A DNA stretch of 64,000 bases from Nocardiopsis sp. CC223A (GCF_030766825.1 NZ_JASFDV010000002.1:1-64000), one strand, 5' to 3'. Positions 11,438 to 19,457 are shown, numbered from the stretch's first letter. Translations and numbers: made by a program. The notes: generated by a model not told the origin, from the letters alone.

Positions 11438-11694
11438 GGCGCGCTCCTCGGGTGCGGGGGCCGAGGGGTGTAGGTGACCGGGTGGGTCTCCACCGCCGTG
11501 TCGAGGAGGCCGATGGCTTCGGCCGGGTCGCCGGTGGTGCGGATGTGGTCGACGGCCGCGCACACGGCCGCGATGCGGTGGTCCAGCACGGTGCGGCGGA
11601 TGGCCTGGTCGGCTTCGGTGGCGGCGGGCGGCAGGGCCAGGGCGTCGCCGATGGCGTCGAACAGGTCCGTGATGTGGATGTCTCCGGCGAGCAT
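11434..11694 (-). CDS. Small uncharacterised protein (operon gene 2)
   Basis: An 86-residue, mostly helical acidic protein (MLAGDIHITDLFDAIGDALALPPAATEADQ...). The body is Ala/Asp/Arg-rich with no catalytic motif, membrane segment or signal peptide. It overlaps the preceding gene by one base at 11694 and the following gene by four bases, so translation of all three is probably coupled. No function can be assigned. Confidence 0.6.
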   Translation of the reverse strand: MLAGDIHITDLFDAIGDALALPPAATEADQAIRRTVLDHRIAAVCAAVDHIRTTGDPAEAIGLLDTAVETHPVTYTPRPPHPRSAP

Positions 11695-12233
11695 CAGCGC
11701 ACTCCCTGGGAGAGGTAGGTGCGGACCGCGAGGGCGAGCGGGGCCAGGTCCCGGGCGGGGTGGGCGACGTAGGCACGCACTCGGGACGCACAGCGGCGGA
11801 CGCGCGGTCGGGGCTGCGGGAGGGCCTGTCGTGCCGGGGTGTGGTGGGCGTAGCCCGCCAGGGTGAGGTGGAGCGGGGCCTCCGGCCGGTGGTGGCGTCC
11901 GCGCCCAGGGGTGGGGTGCAGGGGTCCGCCGCCGGTCAGGGGCCGGGTCCAGCCCGCCAGGTCGGGCCGCAGCGGGATCACCCGCCCCGGAGTCAGGTTG
12001 GTGGTTTTGGCCGGTCGGTTCGGGAGTGGCCGGGGGTGGGGGGAGAACTCTGGGGACAGCAGATCACCGCCGCCTGTGTGGTTGAGTGCGAACGCCGTCG
12101 CCGCCCTGGCGGTGCGGCGCACGGCGGCGAGTTCTGTCGGGCGCAGGTGACGCACCCCCGCCCGTCCCCGCACCACCACCGATGTGCTCTGGTCGGCCCC
12201 CGGAGGGGCGTACTTTCCGGCGATACACTGCAT
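11694..12233 (-). CDS. Uncharacterised basic protein (operon gene 1)
   Basis: A 179-residue, Arg/Pro/His-rich protein starting MQCIAGKYAPPG. A short ordered N-terminal part (LRPTELAAVRRTARAATAFAL, about 31-51) is followed by a proline-rich stretch and a basic C-terminal helix (RVRAYVAHPARDLAPLALAVRTYLSQ). GAGGTGAG sits five bases before the ATG at 12233, making it the first gene of the operon. I recognise no domain. Such small genes often accompany XRE/DUF397 loci in actinomycetes. Confidence 0.6.
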   Translation of the reverse strand: MQCIAGKYAPPGADQSTSVVVRGRAGVRHLRPTELAAVRRTARAATAFALNHTGGGDLLSPEFSPHPRPLPNRPAKTTNLTPGRVIPLRPDLAGWTRPLTGGGPLHPTPGRGRHHRPEAPLHLTLAGYAHHTPARQALPQPRPRVRRCASRVRAYVAHPARDLAPLALAVRTYLSQGVR

Positions 12234-12274
12234 TCCGTCTCACCTCGATAGGTACATGCCTGGTAGGGACACGC

Positions 12275-12311
12275 GCCCTGGGGTCGTCGCAATCGACCTC
12301 AGGGCCTTTTT
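12275..12311 (+). terminator. Terminator-like hairpin with T-run, no plus-strand gene upstream
   Basis: GCCCTGGGGTCG (12275-12286) pairs with CGACCTCAGGGC (12294-12305), one G-T mismatch, and is followed by CTTTTT. It points rightward, yet the nearest coding sequence on its left runs the other way. It is therefore either the end of an unseen plus-strand RNA or a leftover from a deleted gene. Confidence 0.6.
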
Positions 12312-12541
12312 GTGGGCGACATGGGCGCCTTGGGGGGTTTGTGCGATTTCTAATTCTGGTGCTGAGTCGCGTCGTTCGCGGCCTCGAAGGCCAGTGAACC
12401 TGCTGATCACAAGCTTGCACCGCAGTCGAGTCAAGGGAAGGGGGAAGGATAATTCCGAGACGATTTGATTCCTTGGTGGAAAACTTGAAACTTCTTGGAA
12501 CTGGGATATTCTTTCTGGTGACCCGCCTTCGGAGGTGATGT
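12312..12541. other. Intergenic region with XRE gene promoter
   Basis: Lower GC than the rest of the window. It lies between the divergent small-protein operon and the XRE gene. It ends in a strong GGAGGTGATG ribosome binding site at 12531-12540. No open frame here looks real. Confidence 0.5.
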
Positions 12542-13357
12542 GTGAGTCAGCAGAGGGATACGAGGCACGCGAGGTTTGGAATGGCCATGGGGCGCGCCAG
12601 GCGTGCAAAAGGGAAGAATCAGACATGGCTGGCAAGTCGCCTGGAGTGCAGCAAGAGCCACATCAGCTGCGTCGAGTCGGGTGAACGAAAACTCCAGCGC
12701 ATCGACGCCGAAGCAGCGGACAACGCCCTGGAGCAGGGCGGGGCCCTACTCCGCCTGCACGACGAGCTGTACGAGACTCAGACTCTGGACTGGCAGGACC
12801 ATCTCCACCAACTTCAATCCCAGGCTGAAGTGATCCGCGAGTACCAGAACACATTGGTTCCCGGTCTGCTCCAGTGCGAGGATTACGCGAAAGAGGTGAT
12901 CGCCGCCGGCGGTCCGTGGCTGCTGCAAGAAGAGATCGACAAGCGTGCCGGTGAGCGAATGGAACGCTCCCGGAGAATTTTGGAATCCAGCCTTCCCCAT
13001 CTGTACGTGGTCCTGGACGACCTGGTGATCAAGCGGCCGTCGGTCGGGGCTGAGGTCATGGTCCAGCAGTGTCGGCACCTTCTTGACCTGGTGGATTCCA
13101 GGAGGGTTAATCTCCAGTTCTTCCCCTGGGACAGTAGGCCGCATGCCGGTCTGAACGGTCCTCTCGCGTTGATCGCCTCGGAAGCCGCGCCTGAAGTGTT
13201 CCACGCCGAATCGGTCTACCTGGGTCAATCCTTCTACGACACGGCCACCGTTAGGCGGTATGGCATGCTGTTTGCCAAGTTGCAGGCGAACGCTAGGACA
13301 GAAGCCGATTCCAGGCGCTTCCTGCATGAGGTGATGAAGGAGTACGCCGATGCCTGA
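12542..13357 (+). CDS. XRE-family transcriptional regulator with DUF5753 domain
   Basis: Helix-turn-helix protein of 271 residues. The N-terminal HTH (about 12-65) contains LASRLECSKSHISCVESGER, the recognition region of this XRE class. Residues about 85-265 form the DUF5753 ligand/partner domain with typical EYQNTLVPGLLQCEDYA, VVLDDLVIKRP and FFPWDSRPHAGLNGP. GTG 12542 follows a perfect GGAGGTGATG. It overlaps the next gene, a DUF397 protein, by 8 bp. Such pairs regulate differentiation or secondary metabolism in streptomycetes (BldB/WhiJ-like systems) and can behave like toxin-antitoxin modules. GC content is lower than neighbouring genes, consistent with transfer. Confidence 0.93.
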   Translation: MSQQRDTRHARFGMAMGRARRAKGKNQTWLASRLECSKSHISCVESGERKLQRIDAEAADNALEQGGALLRLHDELYETQTLDWQDHLHQLQSQAEVIREYQNTLVPGLLQCEDYAKEVIAAGGPWLLQEEIDKRAGERMERSRRILESSLPHLYVVLDDLVIKRPSVGAEVMVQQCRHLLDLVDSRRVNLQFFPWDSRPHAGLNGPLALIASEAAPEVFHAESVYLGQSFYDTATVRRYGMLFAKLQANARTEADSRRFLHEVMKEYADA

Positions 13358-13517
13358 GTGGCACAAGTCCAGCTACAGCGCTGGTACGGACAACTGTGTC
13401 GAGGTCGCGGAGGGGCGGATCATCCTCGTTCGGGACACGCAGTACCGGGAGTCGGGGCATCTCGCGTTCACGGCCGGGGAGTGGACCGCCGTCCTCAACA
13501 CCCTCTCCGTGAAGTAG
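13350..13517 (+). CDS. DUF397 domain protein
   Basis: A 55-residue protein, MPEWHKSSYSAGTDNCVEVA at the start and GEWTAVLNTLSVK at the end. The WxKSSYS..G.NCVEVA signature, the VRD(T/S) segment and the F...EW..F/L end are diagnostic of DUF397. Its ATG lies inside the end of the XRE gene (ATGCCTGA), so the two are translated together. DUF397 proteins are known partners of XRE/DUF5753 regulators (WhiJ group). The role here is inferred from that pairing. Confidence 0.93.
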   Translation: MPEWHKSSYSAGTDNCVEVAEGRIILVRDTQYRESGHLAFTAGEWTAVLNTLSVK

Positions 13518-13530
13518 TCACCGAGCGCCA

Positions 13531-13565
13531 ACCGGCCCCGCCGAGGGCGTCTCGGCGGGGCCGGT
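13531..13565 (+). terminator. Terminator of the XRE-DUF397 operon
   Basis: Fifteen-bp perfect stem ACCGGCCCCGCCGAG / CTCGGCGGGGCCGGT with a five-base loop, 13 bases after the DUF397 stop, followed by CCTTGTTCT. Confidence 0.9.
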
Positions 13566-13673
13566 CCTTGTTCTCCGACAGGCGGTGTCCGTTTGGGGCC
13601 GGGGCACCGGACGAGGGTGTGTGCGGGGGCGAAGGGTTCTCCGGCTGGTGGGGGTCCTCGGGAGGTGGGTGTT

Positions 13674-14364
13674 GTGAGGATCCGGGCGGGGCGGCGGGTG
13701 GTCGAGGAGCTGTTCGGGGCGGGCGGCCCCACCAAGGAGGACCTGGCCCCCACCACGTGCGGATCGTGCCGCTGATGCTGCCGCACCTGCGGGGCCGTCC
13801 GGTCGCGCTGGAGCGCTACCCCGGCGGCGTCGCCGGGCCCACCTCCTGGAGACCGGCGGCGGAACGATGTTGGAGGTCCGCGACGCCGCCACCCTGGTCC
13901 GGTGCGCCGAGCAGGCCGCGATCACCCTGCACGCCTGGCAGTCCAGGGAACCGCGGCTGGGCCGCCCCGACCTCCTGGTCCTGGACCCCTCCGAGGGCGG
14001 GCCGGAGGGGTTCGCCGACTGCAAGGCGGCGGCGCGGGAGGAGGCGGGCCCGGCCGCCTACGTGATGGCCACCGGCTCCGAGGGCCTGTACGTCCACTCG
14101 CCGCTGCGCCCCGAACCGGACGACCGGGAGGTCGGGGACCTGGCCGAGGCGCCGGCGGAGCGGGCTCCCGGGGAGCGCACCACCGAAGTCCGCAAGGACG
14201 AGCGGGAGGGCCGCCCGTTCGTCGACTACCTGCGCAACGGACGGGAGCAGTCGGCCGTCGCCCCGTACTCGGTCCGTGCGCGGGAGGGACGCCTGTGCCT
14301 GGAGCGCGAGGAGTGCCCCCTCCGGGCCCGCTCCCCGAAGCGGGTGCGGGACCGGCCGGGGTGA
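13674..14364 (+). pseudogene. Frameshifted LigD-type primase-polymerase domain (NHEJ polymerase) remnant
   Basis: Pieces of an NHEJ DNA polymerase (LigD-pol/PrimPol) read in changing frames. From GTG 13674 the frame gives RAGRRVVEELFGAGGPTKEDLA, then hits a stop at 13775. Shifting frame near 13745 gives HHVRIVPLMLPHLRGRPVALERYPGGVAGPTSW. A second shift near 13850 gives VRDAATLVRCAEQAAITLHAW...LGRPDLLVLDPSEG, VMATGSEGLYVHSPL and RNGREQSAVAPYSVRAREG to a stop at 14364. The order matches LigD polymerases. At least two frameshifts are needed, and the segment between GPTSW and the VRDAATL motif is shortened. A GGGAGGTGG site still precedes the start. The functional copy, if any, must be elsewhere. 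Confidence 0.82.
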
Positions 14365-14396
14365 CCGTGCGCCGCCCGGTCACGGGCGGCGCACGG
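14365..14396. terminator. Bidirectional terminator
   Basis: Thirteen-bp perfect stem CCGTGCGCCGCCC / GGGCGGCGCACGG, loop GGTCAC, between the convergent LigD-pol remnant and the GH6 gene. Confidence 0.85.
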
Positions 14397-14403
14397 CCGG
14401 TGG

Positions 14404-15378
14404 CTAGTAGCCGTAGATCATCTTGTAGGTGACCTCCGGCAGGAAGTCCCCGGCCCTGGACCCCTGGCCGACGCCGCAGTCACCGTCGGACTGCCCCGGC
14501 GTCTTGATCCACAGGAGCATCTCCGCTCCGCCGTTCAGTCGCGTGGGAGTGCCGAGCTTGCGCCCGGCCGGGTTGCACCACTCGCCGTTGGACCCGTTGC
14601 CGTTGCGGCTGGTGTCCACCACGAACGGCTTCCTGTACCCGTACCGGGAGGAGAGTTCCCGGTTGATCTGCTGGGCGTAGACGATGTTCTCCGCGGTGGT
14701 GAAGTAGTTCGACACGTTCAGCGAGAACCCGCGGGCCTGGGGGAGCCCCGCCTCGTGCAGGCGCTCGGCCACGGTCGCGGCGTCGAGCCACCCCGGGTTG
14801 CCCGCGTCCATATACACCCAGGTGTTGGGCGCCTGGTTCCGGAACTGCGTGAGGGCGTTGGACAGCATGCCCCGACGCTCGGCGATCTCGCCCGGGCTCA
14901 TGCAGTCGTAGTCGCCGAGGGAGTCCGGTTCGAGGACCACGACGGCCGGGCGGTTCCCGATGCCCCCGGCGAAGGCGCCGATCCAGGTCGCGTACTCGGC
15001 CGGGGAGGCCGCCCCGCCGGAGGAGTGCCCGCCGCAGGCGTCGCGGCCGTACATGTTGTAGGCGACGAGGATCGGCAGCTTGTCGTGGTAGTCGGCGCTG
15101 CCGACGTAGGAGCCGGTGGCCGGGCCGATGCTCCCGCTCCAGGACCCGAACCAGCGGGCCATGGGCACGGAGGCGATCGAGGAGTCGATCGCCGCGGCCC
15201 GGCCGTCGCCGGGGTTGGCGGCGACCCATTCGGCCGGCGGGGAGTTCGGGTCGACGTAGAAGCCGCTGGTCATGGCGACCGGGTCTCCGGCGCGGGCGGC
15301 GTTGGCGGGTTGGGCGATGGCGAGAGCCAACGGCAGGGCGAGGATCGCGGCCGCGATCGAGCGGGTGAGGCGACGCAT
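14404..15378 (-). CDS. Secreted glycoside hydrolase family 6 (endo-beta-1,4-glucanase/cellobiohydrolase)
   Basis: Extracellular cellulose-degrading enzyme of 324 residues, a bare GH6 domain without a cellulose-binding module. A signal peptide is clear: MRRLTRSIAAAILALPLALA, cleavage after ANA near residue 27. Asp113 in YGRDACG, Asp152 in LEPDSLG and Asp255 in VDTSRNG occupy the positions of the GH6 catalytic acid, its helper and the putative base, as I recall them from Thermobifida Cel6A. Cysteines at about 115/159 and 283/319 could form the two family disulfides. I start at ATG 15378 (AGGTG upstream) because it begins the signal peptide. Two palindromic operators lie 60-90 bp upstream, and a LacI-type regulator is divergently encoded, suggesting cello-oligosaccharide induction. 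Confidence 0.94.
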   Translation of the reverse strand: MRRLTRSIAAAILALPLALAIAQPANAARAGDPVAMTSGFYVDPNSPPAEWVAANPGDGRAAAIDSSIASVPMARWFGSWSGSIGPATGSYVGSADYHDKLPILVAYNMYGRDACGGHSSGGAASPAEYATWIGAFAGGIGNRPAVVVLEPDSLGDYDCMSPGEIAERRGMLSNALTQFRNQAPNTWVYMDAGNPGWLDAATVAERLHEAGLPQARGFSLNVSNYFTTAENIVYAQQINRELSSRYGYRKPFVVDTSRNGNGSNGEWCNPAGRKLGTPTRLNGGAEMLLWIKTPGQSDGDCGVGQGSRAGDFLPEVTYKMIYGY

Positions 15379-15436
15379 GGTTGCACCTGTGTCTCTGTGC
15401 TGTTCCTGGGGGACGCCGTGCGGTTCCAACTCTGCG

Positions 15437-15466
15437 TGGAAGCGCTCCCATATGGAACCGCTTCCA
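15437..15466. promoter_or_regulatory. Two CelR/CebR-like operators upstream of the GH6 gene
   Basis: TGGAAGCGCTCCCA (15437-15450) and TGGAACCGCTTCCA (15453-15466) are imperfect copies of the LacI-family cellulase operator. The known CelR/CebR box is TGGGAGCGCTCCCA, so the first copy differs at one base. They sit between the GH6 start codon and its regulator, where they could block the glucanase promoter. Confidence 0.8.
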
Positions 15467-15582
15467 GTCGAAGAAGCTCGAACCGGTGAGGTGACTCACA
15501 TCATGGATTTCCTTTACCTGCGCGTCAAGAGGGTGAAACAAAATCTCGGTCGATGAACAAAGCGCAGCCTGTGGTCGGTAAA

Positions 15583-15598
15583 CTGGAAGCGCTTCCAG
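15583..15598. promoter_or_regulatory. Perfect 16-bp operator in front of the LacI-type gene
   Basis: CTGGAAGCGCTTCCAG is a perfect palindrome 28 bp before the regulator start codon, directly after a TAAACT -10-like element. It suggests autoregulation by the adjacent regulator. Confidence 0.85.
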
Positions 15599-15626
15599 TG
15601 GCGTCCACGACGGGAGAACGATCACG

Positions 15627-16631
15627 ATGGCCGAGCAGCGCCCGCCCACCCTCGACGCGGTGGCCGCCCGGGCCGGGGTGTCCCGCTCCGTCGCCTCCCG
15701 CGCGCTCAACGGCGCACCCAACGTCAGCCGGGACAAGCGCGAGGCCGTCCGGCGCGCCGTCCGGGAGCTGGGATACGTGCCCGACACCAGGGCCCGCGCC
15801 CTGGCCACCCGGCGCAGCGGCACGGCCTCCCTGGTCATCTCCGGCGAGGACCCGTCGATCTTCGCCGACCCGTTCTTCGCACAGGTCATCGTGGGCCTGT
15901 CCGCCGCGCTGGAGGAGGGCGACCTGCACCTGATGCTGTGCCTGGCCGCCTCCGAGCGCGGGCGGCGCAGGGTGGAGGAGCTGCTGCGCTCCCGGGGAAC
16001 CGACGGGGTGATGCCGATGGCCGTCCGCGAGGGCGACCCCCTGCTCCCGGTGTTCGCGAAGGCCGAGGTGCCGGTCGTCTTCGGGGGACTGCCCGCCGGT
16101 TCCTCCCCCCGCTGGTACGTCGACGTCGACAACGCCGGCGGCGGACGCCAGGCCACCGAGCACCTGCTCGCCCGCGGGCGCCGCCGCGTGGCCATGATCT
16201 CCGGCCCCGCCGACACCGAGGTGGCCCGCGCCCGGGAGCGCGGCCACCGCGAGGCCCTCGCCCTGGCCGGACGGGAACCCCTCGCCCCCGAACGCGGGGA
16301 CTTCACCGAGGCCGGCGGCGCCGCCGCCATGTCCCGCCTCCTGGAGCGCCTCCCGGACGTGGACGGGGTGTTCGCCGCCAACGACAACATGGCCGCGGGA
16401 GCCCTGCGCGCCCTGCACGCGGCGGGCCGGGACGTCCCCGGGGACGTCTCCCTGGTGGGGTTCGACGACCTGGACACCGCCCGCACCTGCGAGCCCGCGC
16501 TGACCACCGTGCACCAGCCCGTCCGGGCACTGGGACGCGAGACGGCCCGGATGCTCCTCACCCTCCTCGGGGGAGGGGAGGCCACCCCCCTCATCCTGCC
16601 CACCTCGCTGGTCGTCCGCTCCACGTCCTGA
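15627..16631 (+). CDS. LacI-family transcriptional regulator (CelR/CebR-like)
   Basis: Sugar-responsive repressor of 334 residues. The N-terminal HTH (about 8-55) reads LDAVAARAGVSRSVASRALNG with the hinge helix ARALATRRSG. A periplasmic-binding-protein-like effector domain follows, with DVDNAGGGRQATEHLL near 170, ANDNMAAGALRAL near 252 and SLVGFDDLDTA near 278. ATG 15627 has GGGAGAA upstream. It is divergent from the GH6 glucanase, and CelR/CebR-type palindromes lie at both starts, so it probably represses both genes and is released by a cello-oligosaccharide. The inducer is inferred from context only. Confidence 0.92.
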   Translation: MAEQRPPTLDAVAARAGVSRSVASRALNGAPNVSRDKREAVRRAVRELGYVPDTRARALATRRSGTASLVISGEDPSIFADPFFAQVIVGLSAALEEGDLHLMLCLAASERGRRRVEELLRSRGTDGVMPMAVREGDPLLPVFAKAEVPVVFGGLPAGSSPRWYVDVDNAGGGRQATEHLLARGRRRVAMISGPADTEVARARERGHREALALAGREPLAPERGDFTEAGGAAAMSRLLERLPDVDGVFAANDNMAAGALRALHAAGRDVPGDVSLVGFDDLDTARTCEPALTTVHQPVRALGRETARMLLTLLGGGEATPLILPTSLVVRSTS

Positions 16632-16716
16632 GCGATCCCGTTCCGTTCCTGGTGTGACCGGTGGGGAATCGGGGAAGACACCCATCTCCGACACAACCGA
16701 TCCACGGGAGCACCCC

Positions 16717-18000
16717 ATGGAGGGCTACGGGGCCCAGATCGGCCTCGTGCTGGTCTTGGTCGTGGTGAACGCCCTGTTCGCCGGTAGCGAGATCGCGCTG
16801 GTCACCCTGCGCGAAGGCCAGATCCGCCGCCTGGAGGCGGGCGGCCGGGGCGGCCGGGCCGTCGCCAGGCTCGCCCGCGACCCCAACCGCTTCCTCGCCA
16901 CCATCCAGATCTTCATCACGCTCGCCGGTTTCCTCGCCTCCGCGACCGCCGCCGTCACGCTCGCCGGCCCGTTGGTCGGTCCGCTGGACTTCCTCGGCTC
17001 CTACGCCGCCCCGACGGCCGTCGTCCTGGTCACCCTGCTGCTGACCTTCCTCACCCTGGTCCTGGGCGAACTCGCACCCAAACGCATCGCCATGCAGCGC
17101 GCAGAGGCGTGGTCGGTGCTGGTGGCGCGGCCCCTGGACCTCCTCGCGGCGCTGTCGCGCCCGGTGGTGTGGCTGCTCGGGGTGTCCACCGACCTGGTGG
17201 TGCGGGTGTCCGGGGGCGACCCGAAGGCGGAGCGGGAGGACGTCACCGAGGAGGAGCTGCGCGACATGATCGTCTCGCGCGGCGACATCACCCCCGAGCA
17301 GCGGCACATCCTGGCCGGAGCGTTCGACATCCGTGAGCGCAAGGTCCGCCAGGTGCTGGTCCCGCGCCCCGAGGTCGACGTGGTCCCCGCCGGGACCGGT
17401 GCCGGGGACGCGCTGCGCATGCTCGCCGAGCACGGGCACTCGCGGGCCCCGGTGGTGGCGGCCGGGGACGTGGACGACGTGCTCGGGGTGGTCCACTGGT
17501 CTGACCTGATCGGCGGGGGCGGCACCGACGTCGTCGAGCTGGCCCACGAACCGCTGCTGCTGCCCGACTCGCTGTCGGTCTCCGAGGCCCTGCGCCGGAT
17601 GACCGCCGGCCGCCGCCAGCTCGCCGTGGTCATCGGCGAGGCCGGGGAGGTCGGCGGGATCGTCTCCATGGAGGACCTGCTGGAGGAGATCGTCGGCGAC
17701 ATCGTCGACGAGACCGACGACGACCCCGGGGTGGACCGGCTGGACGGCGGTGCGCTGCGCGTCCCGGGCGCCTACCCCGTGCACGAGCTGCCCCTGCTGG
17801 GGGTGGAGGTCACCGACGCGCCCCGGGGCTCCTACGTCACGGTCGCCGGGATGGTGCTGGTCCTGCTCGGCCACATCCCCGGGGGGCCGGGGGAGCGGGT
17901 CGAGCTGGGCGGGTGGAGCGCGACGGTGGAGGCGGCCGACGGCCGGGTGATCAGCAGCCTGGTGCTGGCGCCGTCAACGCTTGCGCAGCACCAGGAGTAG
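16717..18000 (+). CDS. CNNM/CorC-like (DUF21-CBS-CorC) membrane protein
   Basis: Hemolysin-C/CorC family membrane protein of 427 residues, usually linked to divalent cation (Mg/Co) homeostasis. The N-terminal DUF21 domain has three or four hydrophobic segments (IGLVLVLVVVNALFAGSEIAL at the start; VVLVTLLLTFLTLVLGELAPKR near 110, carrying the GELxPK motif). A cytoplasmic CBS pair spans about 200-330 (VPRPEVDVVP, SMEDLLEEIVGDIVDE), and a CorC_HlyC domain covers about 345-425. I start at ATG 16717 (GGGAG upstream), which gives a family-like N-terminus. Its end overlaps the convergent methyltransferase gene by 27 bp. Confidence 0.9.
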   Translation: MEGYGAQIGLVLVLVVVNALFAGSEIALVTLREGQIRRLEAGGRGGRAVARLARDPNRFLATIQIFITLAGFLASATAAVTLAGPLVGPLDFLGSYAAPTAVVLVTLLLTFLTLVLGELAPKRIAMQRAEAWSVLVARPLDLLAALSRPVVWLLGVSTDLVVRVSGGDPKAEREDVTEEELRDMIVSRGDITPEQRHILAGAFDIRERKVRQVLVPRPEVDVVPAGTGAGDALRMLAEHGHSRAPVVAAGDVDDVLGVVHWSDLIGGGGTDVVELAHEPLLLPDSLSVSEALRRMTAGRRQLAVVIGEAGEVGGIVSMEDLLEEIVGDIVDETDDDPGVDRLDGGALRVPGAYPVHELPLLGVEVTDAPRGSYVTVAGMVLVLLGHIPGGPGERVELGGWSATVEAADGRVISSLVLAPSTLAQHQE

Positions 18001-18732
18001 GTTCCAGGTGACGACCTCGCGCAGCCCCGGGACGTGTACGACCGGTTTGGCCCAGGTCGGCAGGTAGCGGGGCCGGATGTCCACCGGGTCGACGTCGGTG
18101 CGGGTGCGCGCCCAGCGCAGCATCTCGCCGGCGTGGGCCGCGTACATGGTGCGGCCGAAGTCGTTCTTGGGTCGGCGCCCGTTGCGGCGGGCGAACCGCT
18201 CGGCGGCGTACCGGCCGCCGAGGTAGTGCCAGGGCGAGGTCTCGTGGCCGCCCCAGGGGGAGAACCACAGCGTGTACGACAGGTACACGAGCCCTCCCGG
18301 ACGGGTGACCCGCACCATCTCGTCGGCCATGCGGGTCCGGTCCGGGACGTGCTCCAGCACGTTGGAGGAGAAGCACACGTCGACGGAGCCGGTGCGCAGC
18401 GGCAGGTCCAGCGCGCTGCCCTGGAGGGCGAAGGCGTCCGCGGAGCGGCCGTGCAGGGTCATCTCGTGGGCGTCGGAGTCGACGCACAGGCAGCGGGCGC
18501 CCGCCTCGCGCAGCGCGTCGGCGAAGTACCCGGGCCCGCCGCCCACGTCCACGACCAGCCTCCCGTCCAGCGGCGTGTACGAGCGCAGCTGGGCGACGGT
18601 GTCGCGGGCGAGGGCGCCGTAGAAGAACGCCGGGTCGGTCTGCTCCCTGCGGAACGCGGAGAACAGGGCGACCGACCGGCCCAGTGTGGCGCGGAACGGC
18701 ACCGTGCCGTCGGGGTGGGTGGCGGTCCTCAT
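17974..18732 (-). CDS. Class I SAM-dependent methyltransferase
   Basis: A 252-residue methyltransferase. Motif I is VVDVGGGPGYFADALREAG near residue 61, an acidic residue binding the SAM ribose follows at CVDSDAHEM, and motif IV/post-I regions are VCFSSNVLEHVPD near 120 and VTRPGGLVYLSYT near 143. The C-terminus (WAKPVVHVPGLREVVTWNLLLVLRKR) may associate with membrane. The start codon overlaps the stop of the preceding methyltransferase gene (ATGA), so both form one operon at the edge of a cell-envelope glycan region. Substrate unknown; a lipid-linked sugar or envelope glycan is a guess from context. Confidence 0.85.
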   Translation of the reverse strand: MRTATHPDGTVPFRATLGRSVALFSAFRREQTDPAFFYGALARDTVAQLRSYTPLDGRLVVDVGGGPGYFADALREAGARCLCVDSDAHEMTLHGRSADAFALQGSALDLPLRTGSVDVCFSSNVLEHVPDRTRMADEMVRVTRPGGLVYLSYTLWFSPWGGHETSPWHYLGGRYAAERFARRNGRRPKNDFGRTMYAAHAGEMLRWARTRTDVDPVDIRPRYLPTWAKPVVHVPGLREVVTWNLLLVLRKR

Positions 18733-19457
18733 CCGCCCACCGCCACGTAGTGGCGCAGGTGCCGCCAGTGGTCGCCGCCCCAGTACTCGTCGGAGGCGGC
18801 GATGCGCGACTGGGGGAGGAGCCCGGCCAGCCGCTCGGTGCGCAGGGTGTGCATCCGCATCGGCGCCGGGTAGCGCAGCAGCGTCTTCTGGGCCCAGGCC
18901 ACCAGGGGCCAGGGCGCGTACCGGAACACCAGCCCCTTGAAGGTGCGGCGCTCGCCTTCGGGGACGCCCAGCACCATGGCCCCGCCCGGGCGCACGACCC
19001 GGGCGAACTCGCGCACGTACCCCTCGGCCAGCTCCGGGGGCAGGTGCTGGAGCACCAGGTCGGTGTAGACGAGGTCGAAGGAGTCGTCCTCGAACAGCGA
19101 CAGGTCGGGCCGCTCGTTGAGCACGAACTCGATGCGCCCGCCGGAGCGGTCCAGCCGCCGCGCCTGCTCCAGCATGGGCGCGGAGATGTCGACGCCCACC
19201 ACCCGGTCGAAGTGCGCGGCCAGCGCGTTGGACAGCCGTCCCGCACCGCAGCCGAAGTCGAGCACCCGGCCGCCCCGGGGCCGCAGCCCCAGTTCGTCCA
19301 GGCGGGCCACCGCCGGGTCGACGGCGGCGCGGCCGGAGGCGAGGAACTCGTCGTCGTCCCAGCCGCCGTCGCGCTTGGCGGGGTCGACGCACACCGCCCA
19401 CAGGGGTTCGGCGGCCCCCAGCCGGGTCCAGTCGCGGCGGACCTGTTCGAGTCCCAC
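18729..19457 (-). CDS. Class I SAM-dependent methyltransferase
   Basis: A 242-residue methyltransferase of the UbiE/Methyltransf_11 type. It carries VLDFGCGAGRLSNALA (motif I, near 71), VVGVDISAPMLEQAR, DLVYTDLVLQHLPPE (near 130) and VVRPGGAMVLGVPEG. GGAGGTGAT at 19469-19461 fits GTG 19457, with GTG 19460 an equally possible start. A GTG start so far inside the open frame is supported by that ribosome binding site. The gene is divergent from the large membrane protein at 19609 and coupled to the methyltransferase downstream. Substrate not identifiable. Confidence 0.85.
   Translation of the reverse strand: MGLEQVRRDWTRLGAAEPLWAVCVDPAKRDGGWDDDEFLASGRAAVDPAVARLDELGLRPRGGRVLDFGCGAGRLSNALAAHFDRVVGVDISAPMLEQARRLDRSGGRIEFVLNERPDLSLFEDDSFDLVYTDLVLQHLPPELAEGYVREFARVVRPGGAMVLGVPEGERRTFKGLVFRYAPWPLVAWAQKTLLRYPAPMRMHTLRTERLAGLLPQSRIAASDEYWGGDHWRHLRHYVAVGG

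Noticed and set aside
14404-15429. Longer start for the GH6 gene at 15429
   Set aside because: ATG 15378 starts the signal peptide and has AGGTG upstream; the extra 17 residues are polar.
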